From Pseudomonadales bacterium (GTDB taxonomy: Bacteria; Pseudomonadota; Gammaproteobacteria; Pseudomonadales; UBA5518): DNA of 64,000 bases. Below are positions 1 through 8,280 of the stretch, in pieces. The stretch is from assembly GCA_022072145.1 (NCBI GenBank), contig JAJVIG010000005.1, positions 62,001 to 126,000 of the forward strand. Reading direction: 5' to 3'. Numbering within the stretch: the first letter of the stretch is position 1; each line of letters opens with the position of its first letter. The position numbers and the translations under genes were made by a program. The notes under the pieces are model-generated. The model had not been told where the DNA came from. It saw only the letters and a program-made list of their open reading frames with translations, and searched no databases.

Positions 1-67
1 CCGTATCGTTACCTGATTCCTTCCCCTCCCGCTTCGCCGCACGCCTCGTTGCTTTCAGCGACACCCG

Positions 68-175
68 GTTCGGCCGCAGGCCGAGCCTGCGGGCATCGCG
101 GTCCGGGCTGTGCCCGGACATTTGTTCGGCCGCAGGCCGAACCTACGCGGACGTTTGTTCGGCCGCAGGCCGAAC
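68..175. repeat. Cluster of four REP-like palindromes
   Basis: Four short palindromes lie just past the 3' end of rdgC. Three are of the form GTTCGGCCGCAGGCCGAAC (68-86 with one mismatch, 124-142, 157-175). One is GTCCGGGCTGTGCCCGGAC (101-119). Each can fold into a stem of about 8 bp with a tiny loop. The unit is often followed by CCTAC. The same family recurs near 15.7, 16.8 and 37.7 kb. Location at gene ends and the palindromic design are typical of bacterial REP elements. No REP-associated transposase is visible in the window. Confidence 0.85.
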
Positions 176-179
176 CTAC

Positions 180-1091
180 TCAGGGGTTGCGGGTCTCCTC
201 GCCGAAGATCCCGATCAGCGTCGCGGCCAGCTGGTCGAGTTCCAGCGACATCAAGGCGAAGTCCGCGTCGAAACGCGCCGCGGCGTCGAGTTCCGGGTCG
301 ATGCCGGATTCGTTGCGCACGATCTCGGGGTACTTGATCGCCTTCACGGCCATATCCTCGGCCAGCACGAAGCCGATACGCTCCTTCCAGTCCAGCCCGA
401 GCGCGCCGACCTGCTTGCCGGCGTCGAGGTGTTCGCGCACCTCGCGGGTCGCCAGATCCTGCTGGCGGCAGCGCACCACGTTCGCCGCGTTCAGCGGATC
501 GCGCAGGTCGCAGTGCTGCCCGAGCCGCAGGCCGGCGGGCAGCCTTGTGCCGCCGAGCCAGCGCGTCATGATCTCGACCGGGTTGTGCTGCGGCACCAGC
601 GGACGCACGGGCAGGCGCCCCAGGCTGTCGCGCAGCAGGTTCAGCAGGTCCTCGGCGCGCGCCGGGGTCGGCGAATCGATCAGCAGCAGCCCGCGTGCTT
701 CCGCCAGGAACGCGAACGTGAGTTGCGAGCGCGTCAGCGCGCGCGGCAACAACGTCTGTATGACCTCGTCCTTCAGGTTCGCGCGCTCGCGCTTGTGCAG
801 CTTGCGGCCCTCGGCGTTCTCGATCTCGAGGATCTTCTCGTCGAGCACCTCGCGGATCGCCGCCGGCGGCAGCAGCTTCTGCTGCGTGCGTGCGCACACC
901 AGATGGAAGCCGGTGACGCTGTGCACGAGGTGCGTGGCAGCCGGCCCCATCGGTGACACCCAGCCGGTGCGGCGGGTGTCCATTCCCGCGCACGGGACGA
1001 ACGCCGCGGCCTGCAGGCGCTCGCCGAGTTCGGCCGCCGGGCAAGGCAGTGCGTCGGTCAGACGGTAGATACGCAGATTCTTGAACCACAT
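180..1091 (-). CDS. rdgC: Recombination-associated protein RdgC
   Basis: The 303-residue protein matches RdgC over its full length, which is the usual size. RdgC is a ring-shaped, nucleoid-associated DNA-binding protein that limits RecA activity and acts in replication and recombination. The start MWFKNLRIYRL is the family's characteristic N-terminus, so I place the start at 1091 and not at the much longer open frame reaching 1901. The middle holds a conserved basic stretch (KLHKRERANLKDE). The gene is alone on the minus strand, divergent from exbB, and its 3' end abuts a cluster of palindromes. Family assignment is firm; the exact role in this organism is taken from the family. Confidence 0.93.
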   Translation of the reverse strand: MWFKNLRIYRLTDALPCPAAELGERLQAAAFVPCAGMDTRRTGWVSPMGPAATHLVHSVTGFHLVCARTQQKLLPPAAIREVLDEKILEIENAEGRKLHKRERANLKDEVIQTLLPRALTRSQLTFAFLAEARGLLLIDSPTPARAEDLLNLLRDSLGRLPVRPLVPQHNPVEIMTRWLGGTRLPAGLRLGQHCDLRDPLNAANVVRCRQQDLATREVREHLDAGKQVGALGLDWKERIGFVLAEDMAVKAIKYPEIVRNESGIDPELDAAARFDADFALMSLELDQLAATLIGIFGEETRNP

Positions 1092-1242
1092 CGGAAACGG
1101 GCCGCCTCGCTGGGGGACGCGGATTATGGACGAGCGTGCGCGCTGCCGCCACGCGGGATTGGGGGGGCGCTGCGGACGCTGCCGCGAAAGCCCGTGGCGG
1201 TGTCGCCGGTTTTGCGCCGGCCCGCAGGGGTCGGGAAGGCCT

Positions 1243-1273
1243 TTGCGACAGTCCCGGCAAACGCCGCTACAAT
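1243..1273 (+). promoter_or_regulatory. Candidate sigma70 promoter for exbB operon
   Basis: TTGCGA (1243-1248) and TACAAT (1268-1273) are separated by 19 bp, about 35 bp before the proposed exbB start. The -10 is a good match; the -35 and spacing are mediocre. Inferred from sequence only. Confidence 0.35.
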
Positions 1274-1294
1274 GCGTGCGCGCACGGGTGCGCG

Positions 1295-1301
1295 TAAGGA
1301 G
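1295..1301 (+). promoter_or_regulatory. Ribosome binding site deciding exbB start
   Basis: TAAGGAG lies 6 bp before a TTG at 1308. This supports the TTG over the upstream ATG at 1272. Confidence 0.6.
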
Positions 1302-1307
1302 CGGCAC

Positions 1308-1943
1308 TTGCTCGAGATCATCGTCGCTGGCGGCTGGGTCATGCTGCCGATCCTGCTCGGTTCGATCGTGGCGCTGGCGATCGGCATCGAGCGCTGGTGG
1401 ACGCTGGACTACCGCAAGGTGGTGCCCGCCAACACGCTGGCCGAAGTCTGGCAGCTGATCCGCCGCAACGAGCTGTCCCCGGATCGGCTGCGCGCGCTGA
1501 AGGAGTCCTCGCCGCTCGGCGCGATCCTCGCCGCGGGCCTGGCGAACGCGCACGCCGGCCGCGACGTCATGAAGGAGAGCATCGAGGAGGCCGCCGGCCA
1601 CGTGATCCACGAGCTCGAACGCTACCTGAACACGCTGGGCACGATCGCCGCCATCGAGCCGCTGCTCGGGCTGCTGGGCACCGTGCTCGGCATGATCCAG
1701 GTCTTCTCCGACGTGATGCTGCACGGCACCGGCAACGCGGAGCTGCTCGCCGGAGGTATCTCGAAGGCGCTGATCACCACCGCGGCCGGCCTGATCATCG
1801 CGATCCCGGCGCTGATCCTGCACCGCCATTTCCTGCGCCGTGTCGACACCATCGTGGTCGGGCTGGAGCAGGAGGCGATCAAGCTGGTCGATGCGGTGCA
1901 CGGCGGACGTCCGGTCGACCTGCGCGAGAAGCCCGCCACGTGA
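1308..1943 (+). CDS. exbB: ExbB/TolQ-type proton channel protein
   Basis: This 211-residue inner-membrane protein belongs to the MotA/TolQ/ExbB family. With ExbD it couples the proton gradient to TonB (or a related energiser) to drive outer-membrane transport. The N-terminal segment (GGWVMLPILLGSIVALAIGI) is the first membrane helix. Two more hydrophobic helices follow around residues 110-185, including LLGLLGTVLGMIQVF, the conserved channel helix. I chose TTG at 1308 because an AAGGAG sits 6 bp upstream and relatives start at the same point. An ATG at 1272 in the same frame is the alternative. It overlaps exbD by 4 bp and leads the lipid A operon, as in pseudomonads. Confidence 0.88.
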   Translation: MLEIIVAGGWVMLPILLGSIVALAIGIERWWTLDYRKVVPANTLAEVWQLIRRNELSPDRLRALKESSPLGAILAAGLANAHAGRDVMKESIEEAAGHVIHELERYLNTLGTIAAIEPLLGLLGTVLGMIQVFSDVMLHGTGNAELLAGGISKALITTAAGLIIAIPALILHRHFLRRVDTIVVGLEQEAIKLVDAVHGGRPVDLREKPAT

Positions 1944-2365
1944 AGTTCCACCGCAAGCCGCGCGTCGAATCCGGCATCGACATCACGCCGCTGGTCGACG
2001 TGGTGTTCCTGATGCTGATCTTCTTCATGGTGTCGACCACGTTCACTCGCGAGGCGCACCTGCAGCTCACGCTGCCGGAGGCCCGCGGCACCCCGGAACC
2101 GGCGCGTGACGAGGAACTGGAACTGGTGGTTGCCGCCTCGGGCGCGATGGCGCTGAACGGGCGCGCGCTGGTGAACGCGCGCATCGAGACGATCATGGCC
2201 GCGCTCGGCGAGGCCAGCGGCGGCGATGCGAAGCGCCCGCTGGTGATCACGGCCGACGCCGCGGCGGCGCACGAGCTCGTGGTGCGCGCGATGGACGCCG
2301 CGGGCCGCAGCGGTTTCTCGCGTCTGCGCATCACGACCCGGCTGCCGGAGGAAGGCGGCGGCTGA
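1940..2365 (+). CDS. exbD: ExbD/TolR-type energy transducer
   Basis: The 141-residue partner of ExbB. It has a short cytoplasmic N-terminus, one membrane helix (LVDVVFLMLIFFMVSTTF) carrying the conserved Asp of the ExbD/TolR family that takes part in proton transfer, and a periplasmic C-terminal domain. The GTG start at 1940 overlaps the exbB stop, indicating translational coupling. msbA follows 17 bp after its stop. The closest known arrangement is the pseudomonad exbB-exbD-msbA-lpxK set, so it may serve envelope lipid biogenesis as well as TonB energisation; that last point is inference. Confidence 0.88.
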   Translation: MKFHRKPRVESGIDITPLVDVVFLMLIFFMVSTTFTREAHLQLTLPEARGTPEPARDEELELVVAASGAMALNGRALVNARIETIMAALGEASGGDAKRPLVITADAAAAHELVVRAMDAAGRSGFSRLRITTRLPEEGGG

Positions 2366-2382
2366 GGCCGCCGCCGGCGACG

Positions 2383-4194
2383 ATGGGCACGGGTGGCGCG
2401 CGGCCGGGAGACCTGCGGATCTACGCGCGACTGCTGGCGTACGTGGTGCCGTACTGGCCGCTGTTCGTCGCCAGCGTGGCGGGTTTCGCGCTGTACTCGG
2501 GCGCGCAGGTGCTGCTCGCCGACCTCACGCAGTTCATCGTCGATGCGGTGGGCGGCGCCGCGAACCTCGAGTCGGGGATCGTGGCGCGCAGCGTCGGCGC
2601 GCTGTTCGGCCAGGGCATCGACATCACGCGCGCGCGTGTGCTGATCCCGCTGGCGATGATCGCGGTGATGGTGCTGCGCGGCATCGGTTTCGTGCTCGGC
2701 AACTACTGTCTGCAGTACACGGCGAGCATTCTCGTGCACCGGCTGCGCACCGGACTGTTCGAGCATATGCTCGATGCGCCGGGCGCGTGGTTCGACGCCA
2801 GCCCCGCGGGCGTGCTGATCTCCAAGATCACGTTCAACGTCGAGCAGGTCACCGGCGCCGCGACCAAGGCGGTGACCGTGATCCTGCGCGAGGGCGCGTT
2901 CGTGATCGGGCTGCTGTTCTACATCTTCTACCTGAACTGGCGGCTGTCGCTGGTGTTCGTGCTGGTGGCGCCGCTGATCGCGCTGGTGGTGTACCTGGTG
3001 AGCCGGCGTTTCCGTACCATCAGCCGCAGGATCCAGCGCGCGATGGGCAACGTCACGCACGTGGCGGGGGAGGCGATCGGCGGCTACCGCGTGGTGCGCA
3101 TGTTCGGCGGCAAGGACTTCGAGCGCGGGCGTTTCCGGCAGGCCAGCGACTACAACCGCCGTCAGCAGATGAAGCTCGCGCTGGCGGATGCCTTCGGTCC
3201 GGTCACCATCCAGTTGCTGGTCGGACTGGCGATGGCGCTGCTGGTGTGGCTGGCGCTGGACCCCGCGGTGCTGGGGCAGCTGAGCGGCGGGCAGTTCACC
3301 GCGTTCCTGGTCGCCGCCGGCATGCTCGCCAAGCCGATCCGCCAGCTGAGCGAGGTCAGCAGCACGGTGCAGCGCGGTCTGGCGGCGGCCGAGGACATCT
3401 TCCGCCAGCTGGACATGCAGCCTGAACCCGACGCGGGCACCTTCACCGTGGAGCGCGCGCGCGGCGAGATCACGGTGCGCGGGTTGCGCTTCGCGTACGC
3501 CCCCGACGCGGAGCCGGTGCTGTCGGATGTCGGGTTCACGGTGCGCCCCGGCGAGACGCTCGCGCTGGTGGGGCGTTCCGGCGGCGGCAAGTCGACGCTG
3601 GTGGGGTTGCTGACGCGCTTCCATCCTTACGGGCACGGCGAGATCCTGCTCGACGGCATGGACATCCGCGCGTACCGGTTGGCGAACCTGCGCGCGCAGA
3701 TCGCGCTGGTCGGCCAGCAGGTCACGCTGTTCAACGACACGATCCGCAACAACATCGCCTATGGTGAACTGGCCGGGCGCAGCGAGACGGCCATACTGGC
3801 GGCGGCGCGCGCGGCGCACGTGCTGGAGTTCACCGAGCGCCTGCCGCAGGGCCTGGACACGCTGGTCGGTGACGACGGCATGCTGCTCTCCGGCGGCCAG
3901 CGCCAGCGCATCGCGATCGCGCGTGCGCTGCTGAAGGACGCACCGATCCTGATCCTCGACGAGGCGACCGCCGCGCTCGACAACGAGTCCGAGCGCCACG
4001 TGCAGGCCGCGCTCGAGGCGCTGATGGCCGGTCGCACCACGATCGTGATCGCGCACCGGTTGTCGACGATCGAGAGCGCCGACCAGATCCTGGTGCTCGA
4101 GAGCGGGCGGGTCGTCGAGCGTGGCACGCACGCGGAGCTGCTGGCGCGCGGCGGGCGGTACGCGCAGCTCCACAGCCGCAGCTTCGAGAGCTGA
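2383..4194 (+). CDS. msbA: Lipid A export ABC transporter MsbA
   Basis: A 603-residue half-transporter with an N-terminal six-helix membrane domain and a C-terminal ATPase. It flips lipid A-core across the inner membrane. The Walker A motif GRSGGGKST is at about residues 397-405, the signature LLSGGQRQR at about 503-511, and Walker B ILILDEATAAL follows at about 523. The switch region IAHRLST is also present. The length is normal for MsbA. Its place between exbD and lpxK matches the conserved lipid A operon and distinguishes it from generic exporters. The ATG at 2383 gives the expected N-terminus. Confidence 0.93.
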   Translation: MGTGGARPGDLRIYARLLAYVVPYWPLFVASVAGFALYSGAQVLLADLTQFIVDAVGGAANLESGIVARSVGALFGQGIDITRARVLIPLAMIAVMVLRGIGFVLGNYCLQYTASILVHRLRTGLFEHMLDAPGAWFDASPAGVLISKITFNVEQVTGAATKAVTVILREGAFVIGLLFYIFYLNWRLSLVFVLVAPLIALVVYLVSRRFRTISRRIQRAMGNVTHVAGEAIGGYRVVRMFGGKDFERGRFRQASDYNRRQQMKLALADAFGPVTIQLLVGLAMALLVWLALDPAVLGQLSGGQFTAFLVAAGMLAKPIRQLSEVSSTVQRGLAAAEDIFRQLDMQPEPDAGTFTVERARGEITVRGLRFAYAPDAEPVLSDVGFTVRPGETLALVGRSGGGKSTLVGLLTRFHPYGHGEILLDGMDIRAYRLANLRAQIALVGQQVTLFNDTIRNNIAYGELAGRSETAILAAARAAHVLEFTERLPQGLDTLVGDDGMLLSGGQRQRIAIARALLKDAPILILDEATAALDNESERHVQAALEALMAGRTTIVIAHRLSTIESADQILVLESGRVVERGTHAELLARGGRYAQLHSRSFES

Positions 4195-4197
4195 GCG

Positions 4198-5211
4198 TTG
4201 CGCGCCGCGCTCGAGAGACGGCTGCTCGCGTTTTGGCACGCACCACCGCCGTCGGCCGCGCGGCTGCTGCAGCCGCTCGAGGCGGCGTTCATCGCGCTCG
4301 CGTGCCGGCGCCGCGAAGGCGCCGCGCGCAGCGCGCGGCCGCTGCCGGTACCGGTGATCGTGGTCGGCAACCTCGCCGTCGGGGGCACTGGCAAGACGCC
4401 GCTGGTGATCGCGCTGGCGCGGCTGCTCACGCGCCGGGGCATGCGCGTGGGGGTGGTGAGCCGCGGCTACGGCGGCCGCGAGCGTGGTCCGCTCGGCGTG
4501 CACGCCGGCACCGATGTGCGGCATTGCGGTGACGAGGCCGCGCTGCTGGCCGCGCGGGTGGACGGCCCGGTGTGGGTGGGACGCGATCGCGCGCGGGCCG
4601 CGCGCGAGCTGCTCGCGGCGACACCGGTGGAGGTGATCCTCGCCGACGACGGACTGCAGCATTACCGCCTCGCACGTTCGATGGAAATCTGCGTGCTGGA
4701 CTCCACGCGCTGGCTGGGCAACGGTCATTGCCTGCCGTTGGGGCCGCTGCGCGAGCCACCGGCGCGCCTCGCCGAAGTGGACTACGTACTGGCCAACGGC
4801 GACGCCACGGCGCCGAGCGCGCTCGAGGTGCACGGGCGCATGCGGCTGCTGCCCGGTGCGTGGCGGCAGGTGCGCGACGATGTGCTGCTCGGTGCCGGCG
4901 CACCGGCCGCCGGCGAGCGTGTGCACGCGGTCGCCGGCATCGGCAATCCGCAGCGCTTCTTCGCGACGCTGCGCGCGCTCGGTCTGGATCCGATCGAACA
5001 TCCCTTCGCCGATCACCACCGGTTCCGCGAGTGCGAGCTGCAGTTCGGTGACCGGCTGCGCGTTGTGATGACCGAAAAGGATGCAGTAAAGTGTCGCCGC
5101 TTCGCCGCGCCCCACTGGCTGGCGCTGGGCATCGAGGCGCAGTTGCCCGATTCGCTCGGCGAGGCCGTGCTGCGTTGCATCGCCACCCATCCTCCGAGGC
5201 TGCTCGCGTGA
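4198..5211 (+). CDS. lpxK: Tetraacyldisaccharide 4'-kinase LpxK
   Basis: LpxK phosphorylates the 4' position of the lipid A disaccharide at the inner membrane. The 337-residue protein shows the family's P-loop [13 protein letters not shown] near residues 57-69, followed by the VSRGYGG and DDGLQHY motifs. The N-terminal stretch is hydrophobic enough for membrane association. The start is a TTG at 4198, three bases after the msbA stop; no better ATG exists upstream in this frame. The end overlaps kdsB by 4 bp. Operon context and motifs leave little doubt. Confidence 0.93.
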   Translation: MRAALERRLLAFWHAPPPSAARLLQPLEAAFIALACRRREGAARSARPLPVPVIVVGNLAVGGTGKTPLVIALARLLTRRGMRVGVVSRGYGGRERGPLGVHAGTDVRHCGDEAALLAARVDGPVWVGRDRARAARELLAATPVEVILADDGLQHYRLARSMEICVLDSTRWLGNGHCLPLGPLREPPARLAEVDYVLANGDATAPSALEVHGRMRLLPGAWRQVRDDVLLGAGAPAAGERVHAVAGIGNPQRFFATLRALGLDPIEHPFADHHRFRECELQFGDRLRVVMTEKDAVKCRRFAAPHWLALGIEAQLPDSLGEAVLRCIATHPPRLLA

Positions 5212-5972
5212 GTTTCACCGTCGTCATCCCGGCGCGTTTCGCGTCCACGCGCCTGCCCGGCAAGCCGCTGCTCGCGATCGCGGGGCGACCGATGGTGCGC
5301 CACGTCTGGGAGCGCGCCACGCGAAGCGGCGCGCGCCGCGTGGTGATCGCCACCGACGATGCGCGCATCCGCGATGCCGCGCTCGCCTTCGGCGCCGAGG
5401 TCTGCATGACGGCCGCCTCGCATCCGTCGGGAACGGACCGCCTGCAGGAGACGGTGCGTTCGCTGGGCCTCGGCGACGAGGAGATCGTGGTGAACGTGCA
5501 GGGCGACGAGCCGCTGATCCCGCCGGCCGTGATCGACCAGGTCGCGGCGAACCTGGCGCTACACCCGCGCTGCGCGATCGCGACGCTGTGCGAGCCGCTG
5601 GCCGACGCCGCGCAGTTTTTCGATCCGAACGTGGTCAAGGTGGTCGTGGGCGAGGACGGACACGCGCTGTATTTCAGCCGCGCACCGATCCCGTGGTCAC
5701 GCGATGCGTTCGCGCGTTCGCGCGAGGAACTGCCGCCGGGCTTGCCGGCGCGCCGCCACGTAGGGATCTACGCATACCGCGTCGCGTTCCTGCACCGTTT
5801 CGTGGGCTGGCCGACCGGCACGCTCGAGGCCTTCGAATCGCTGGAACAGTTGCGCGCGCTCGAGCACGGCGAGGCGATCCACGTCGCCGAGGCCGGCGTC
5901 GCGGTTCCGGGCGGCGTCGATACGCCGGCGGACCTGGCGCGTGTCGAAGGCCTGCTCGGGGGCGGGGCATGA
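5208..5972 (+). CDS. kdsB: CMP-Kdo synthetase KdsB
   Basis: 3-deoxy-manno-octulosonate cytidylyltransferase, 254 residues. It activates Kdo with CTP for attachment to lipid A. The N-terminal nucleotide-binding motif [13 protein letters not shown] and the later QGDEPLIPP are diagnostic. The GTG start at 5208 overlaps the lpxK stop, and the stop overlaps the next ATG, so four genes in a row are translationally linked. The ORF track begins earlier (5091), but that extension lies inside lpxK and lacks family similarity. Confidence 0.94.
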   Translation: MSFTVVIPARFASTRLPGKPLLAIAGRPMVRHVWERATRSGARRVVIATDDARIRDAALAFGAEVCMTAASHPSGTDRLQETVRSLGLGDEEIVVNVQGDEPLIPPAVIDQVAANLALHPRCAIATLCEPLADAAQFFDPNVVKVVVGEDGHALYFSRAPIPWSRDAFARSREELPPGLPARRHVGIYAYRVAFLHRFVGWPTGTLEAFESLEQLRALEHGEAIHVAEAGVAVPGGVDTPADLARVEGLLGGGA

Positions 5973-6442
5973 CGGTCGCGGTGCTGTTCGTGTGCCTCGG
6001 TAACATCTGCCGCTCGCCGACCGCCGATGCGGTGTTCGCGCACAAGGCGCGCGCGCTGGGCCTGCACCGGCGCGTGCACGTGGACTCGGCGGGCACCGGT
6101 GACTGGCACATTGGTCAGGCGCCGGATGTGCGCGCGCAGCGTCACGCCGCGCGCCGCGGCTACGACCTGTCGGTGCTGCGGGCGCGCCAGGTGGTGCCGG
6201 AGGATTTCCGTCGTTTCGATTTCGTGCTCGCCATGGATCGTGGCAACCTGGCCGATCTGCAACGACTGCGTCCCGGTCCCGACGGCACCGAACCGCAGCT
6301 GCTGCTCGGCTACGGGAGCAGCGGGCTGCTCGAGGTCCCCGATCCCTACTACGGCGGCGACGAAGGCTTCGAGCAGGTGCTGGACCTGATCGAGGACGCT
6401 GCCGACGCGCTGCTCGCGCACATCCGCGCTACCCGCCTCTGA
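5969..6442 (+). CDS. Low-molecular-weight protein tyrosine phosphatase
   Basis: A 157-residue cytoplasmic phosphatase of the LMW-PTP family. The P-loop CLGNICRSP is at residues 9-17 (Cys nucleophile and Arg), and the general-acid Asp is in VPDPYYGG near residue 126. The ATG at 5969 overlaps the kdsB stop by 4 bp. The same gene sits between kdsB and murB in pseudomonads. The physiological substrate is not known from sequence; such enzymes often dephosphorylate tyrosine kinases of polysaccharide export, but none is seen here. Confidence 0.92.
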   Translation: MTVAVLFVCLGNICRSPTADAVFAHKARALGLHRRVHVDSAGTGDWHIGQAPDVRAQRHAARRGYDLSVLRARQVVPEDFRRFDFVLAMDRGNLADLQRLRPGPDGTEPQLLLGYGSSGLLEVPDPYYGGDEGFEQVLDLIEDAADALLAHIRATRL

Positions 6443-6447
6443 TACGC

Positions 6448-7458
6448 ATGCGGATCACCGCCGACGCACCGCTCGTGCACTGCAACACGCTGCGCCTCCC
6501 CGCGCGCGCCGAGTGGTGCGCCAGCGTCGGCACGCCGGCGGAACTCGCCGAGGCGCTTGCGTTCGCCCGCTCGCGGGCGTTGCCGGTGTGCGTGCTCGGC
6601 GGCGGCAGCAACGTGGTGCTGCGCGAGCGCATCCCGGGCTGCGTGCTGCTGATGCGGATGCAGGGCGAGGACGTCCTGGAGCACGGCGACGCGGTGGTGC
6701 GGCTGCGGGTGGCGGCCGGCACGTGCTGGCACGATTTCGTTCTCGCCTGCCACGCGCGCGGCTGGTACGGCCTGGAGAACCTGGCGCTGATCCCGGGCAC
6801 CGTGGGCGCGGCGCCGGTGCAGAACATCGGCGCCTACGGAGTGGAGCTCGCGGCCTTCGTCGAGGAGGTAGGGGCCGTCGACCGCGCGACCGGTGAGCGC
6901 TGCACCTTCACGCGCGCCGATTGCTGTTTCGCCTACCGCCACAGCATTTTCAAGGGCGAACTCGCCGAGCGGACGGTGATCACCGATGTGACGTTCAGGC
7001 TGCCGCTCGACGCCGCGGTGCAGGCCGACTACCCGGCGTTGCGCGCGGCGCTGGACGGCGCTGCCGATCCGACGCCCGCAGAGGTCCTGCGGGCCGTGCT
7101 CGCGATCCGTCGCCAGCGCCTGCCGGATCCGCAGCGGCTGCCGAACGTCGGCAGTTTCTTCCACAACCCGGTGCTGGAGCGCGCACGCTTCGAGAGCCTG
7201 CGCACGCGCCATCCGGACGTGGTGCACTGGGCGGACGGCGAGCGCGTCAAGCTGGCAGCGGCGTGGCTGGTGGAGCAGGCGGGCGGCAAGGCGATGCGCG
7301 AAGGCGCCGCGCGCGTGCACGAACGCCAGGCGCTGGTGCTGGTCAACGATGGCGATGCGACTGCCACCGAGGTGCTGGAGCTGGCGCGGCGTATCGCCGC
7401 GGCGGTCGCTGCGCGTTTCGGCGTGGAGCTGCGGATCGAGCCGGCGATCTACGGTTGA
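6448..7458 (+). CDS. murB: UDP-N-acetylenolpyruvoylglucosamine reductase
   Basis: MurB reduces UDP-GlcNAc-enolpyruvate to UDP-MurNAc with NADPH and FAD in peptidoglycan synthesis. The 336-residue length is that of type I MurB. Visible motifs include VLGGGSNVV (FAD binding), ENLALIPGTVGAAPVQNIGAYG, the catalytic-region AYRHSIFK, and NVGSFFHNP with its conserved active-site Ser. The gene starts 5 bp after the phosphatase and appears to end the operon. Confidence 0.95.
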   Translation: MRITADAPLVHCNTLRLPARAEWCASVGTPAELAEALAFARSRALPVCVLGGGSNVVLRERIPGCVLLMRMQGEDVLEHGDAVVRLRVAAGTCWHDFVLACHARGWYGLENLALIPGTVGAAPVQNIGAYGVELAAFVEEVGAVDRATGERCTFTRADCCFAYRHSIFKGELAERTVITDVTFRLPLDAAVQADYPALRAALDGAADPTPAEVLRAVLAIRRQRLPDPQRLPNVGSFFHNPVLERARFESLRTRHPDVVHWADGERVKLAAAWLVEQAGGKAMREGAARVHERQALVLVNDGDATATEVLELARRIAAAVAARFGVELRIEPAIYG

Positions 7459-7600
7459 GTCGCGGTTTCGATGCAATTCGTGTCGCCGCATGATCCATAT
7501 GGGTCATGCGGACGGCGCCTCGCGTCGTATATGCTCGCACTCCCCGTAACGGCAGGAACCACCCGGCAGGCAGTACAGCGGTGTCCCCTGGACAGGATGC

Positions 7601-7606
7601 AGGAGG
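7601..7606 (+). promoter_or_regulatory. Ribosome binding site deciding the gacA start
   Basis: AGGAGG lies 8 bp before GTG at 7615. It rules against the upstream in-frame starts at 7471 and 7597. Confidence 0.65.
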
Positions 7607-7614
7607 GAACTGGA

Positions 7615-8280
7615 GTGCTGAACGATCCACCGAACCGGTTTATAGACGTGCTCGTGGTCGACGATCATGACCTGCTGCGTCGCGGCGTGGTCAGCGCGTT
7701 GACCGAGTTGTCCGACATGCGCGTCGTGGCCGAGGCCGCCAGCGGCGAGGAGGCGATCCGCCTCGCGCGCGAGGTGCAACCCGACGTGGTGCTGATGGAT
7801 CTGCGGATGCCGGGCATGGGCGGGCTCGAGGCCGCGCGTCGCATCGGCATGACGCAGCCGCAGACCTGCATCATCGCGGTCACGGCGTGGGACAGCGAAC
7901 CGTGGCAGCGCCTCGGACAGAGCCATATCGCGGCGTGTGTCGGCAAGAACGTGCAGGTGCCCGACCTCGCGGCGACGATCCGCCGTACGCTGGGCGCGCA
8001 CCGGCGCGGCCGGCAGCCACCCGCGATCGCGGAACCCACGCGCAACCCCTTCGACGTGCTGTCGGCGCGCGAGATGCAGGCCTGCACGCTGCTGCTGGCC
8101 GGGCATCGGCCCGCGCAGGTCGCGCGCGAGATGTTCATTGCTCCGAAGACCGTGCACTCGTTCCGCTATCGCATCTTCGAGAAGCTGGGCGTCGGCAGCG
8201 ACATCGAGCTCACCAAGCTCGCGGTAGCGCACGGCATCGCCGGCGTGCGCGACCCCGATCCGTCCGGGGGGCCGCAGTGA
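7615..8280 (+). CDS. gacA: GacA/UvrY-type response regulator
   Basis: A 221-residue NarL-family two-component regulator. The receiver begins with VLVVDDHDLLRRGV, and the phospho-acceptor Asp is at about residue 62 (VVLMDLRMPG). A LuxR-type helix-turn-helix fills roughly residues 150-215 (AREMQACTLLLAG, PKTVHSFRYRIFEKL). The sequence PKTV..FRYRIFEKL and the position directly before uvrC and pgsA identify it as the GacA/UvrY ortholog, which in relatives controls small RNAs acting on CsrA/RsmA. The usual receiver Lys motif is AACVGKNVQ here, slightly divergent. The start at GTG 7615 rests on an AGGAGG 8 bp upstream. It overlaps uvrC by 4 bp. Confidence 0.88.
   Translation: MLNDPPNRFIDVLVVDDHDLLRRGVVSALTELSDMRVVAEAASGEEAIRLAREVQPDVVLMDLRMPGMGGLEAARRIGMTQPQTCIIAVTAWDSEPWQRLGQSHIAACVGKNVQVPDLAATIRRTLGAHRRGRQPPAIAEPTRNPFDVLSAREMQACTLLLAGHRPAQVAREMFIAPKTVHSFRYRIFEKLGVGSDIELTKLAVAHGIAGVRDPDPSGGPQ

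Noticed and set aside
1092-1901. Longer RdgC start at 1901
   Set aside because: The extension overlaps exbB on the other strand and lacks similarity; MWFKNLRIYRL is the family start.
1879-5190. Very long minus-strand ORF of 1103 residues
   Set aside because: It lies opposite exbD, msbA and lpxK, is rich in Arg/His/Gln with no domain, and is a shadow caused by high-GC codon bias. The same applies to 41694-44093 and 61700-63865 on the minus strand.
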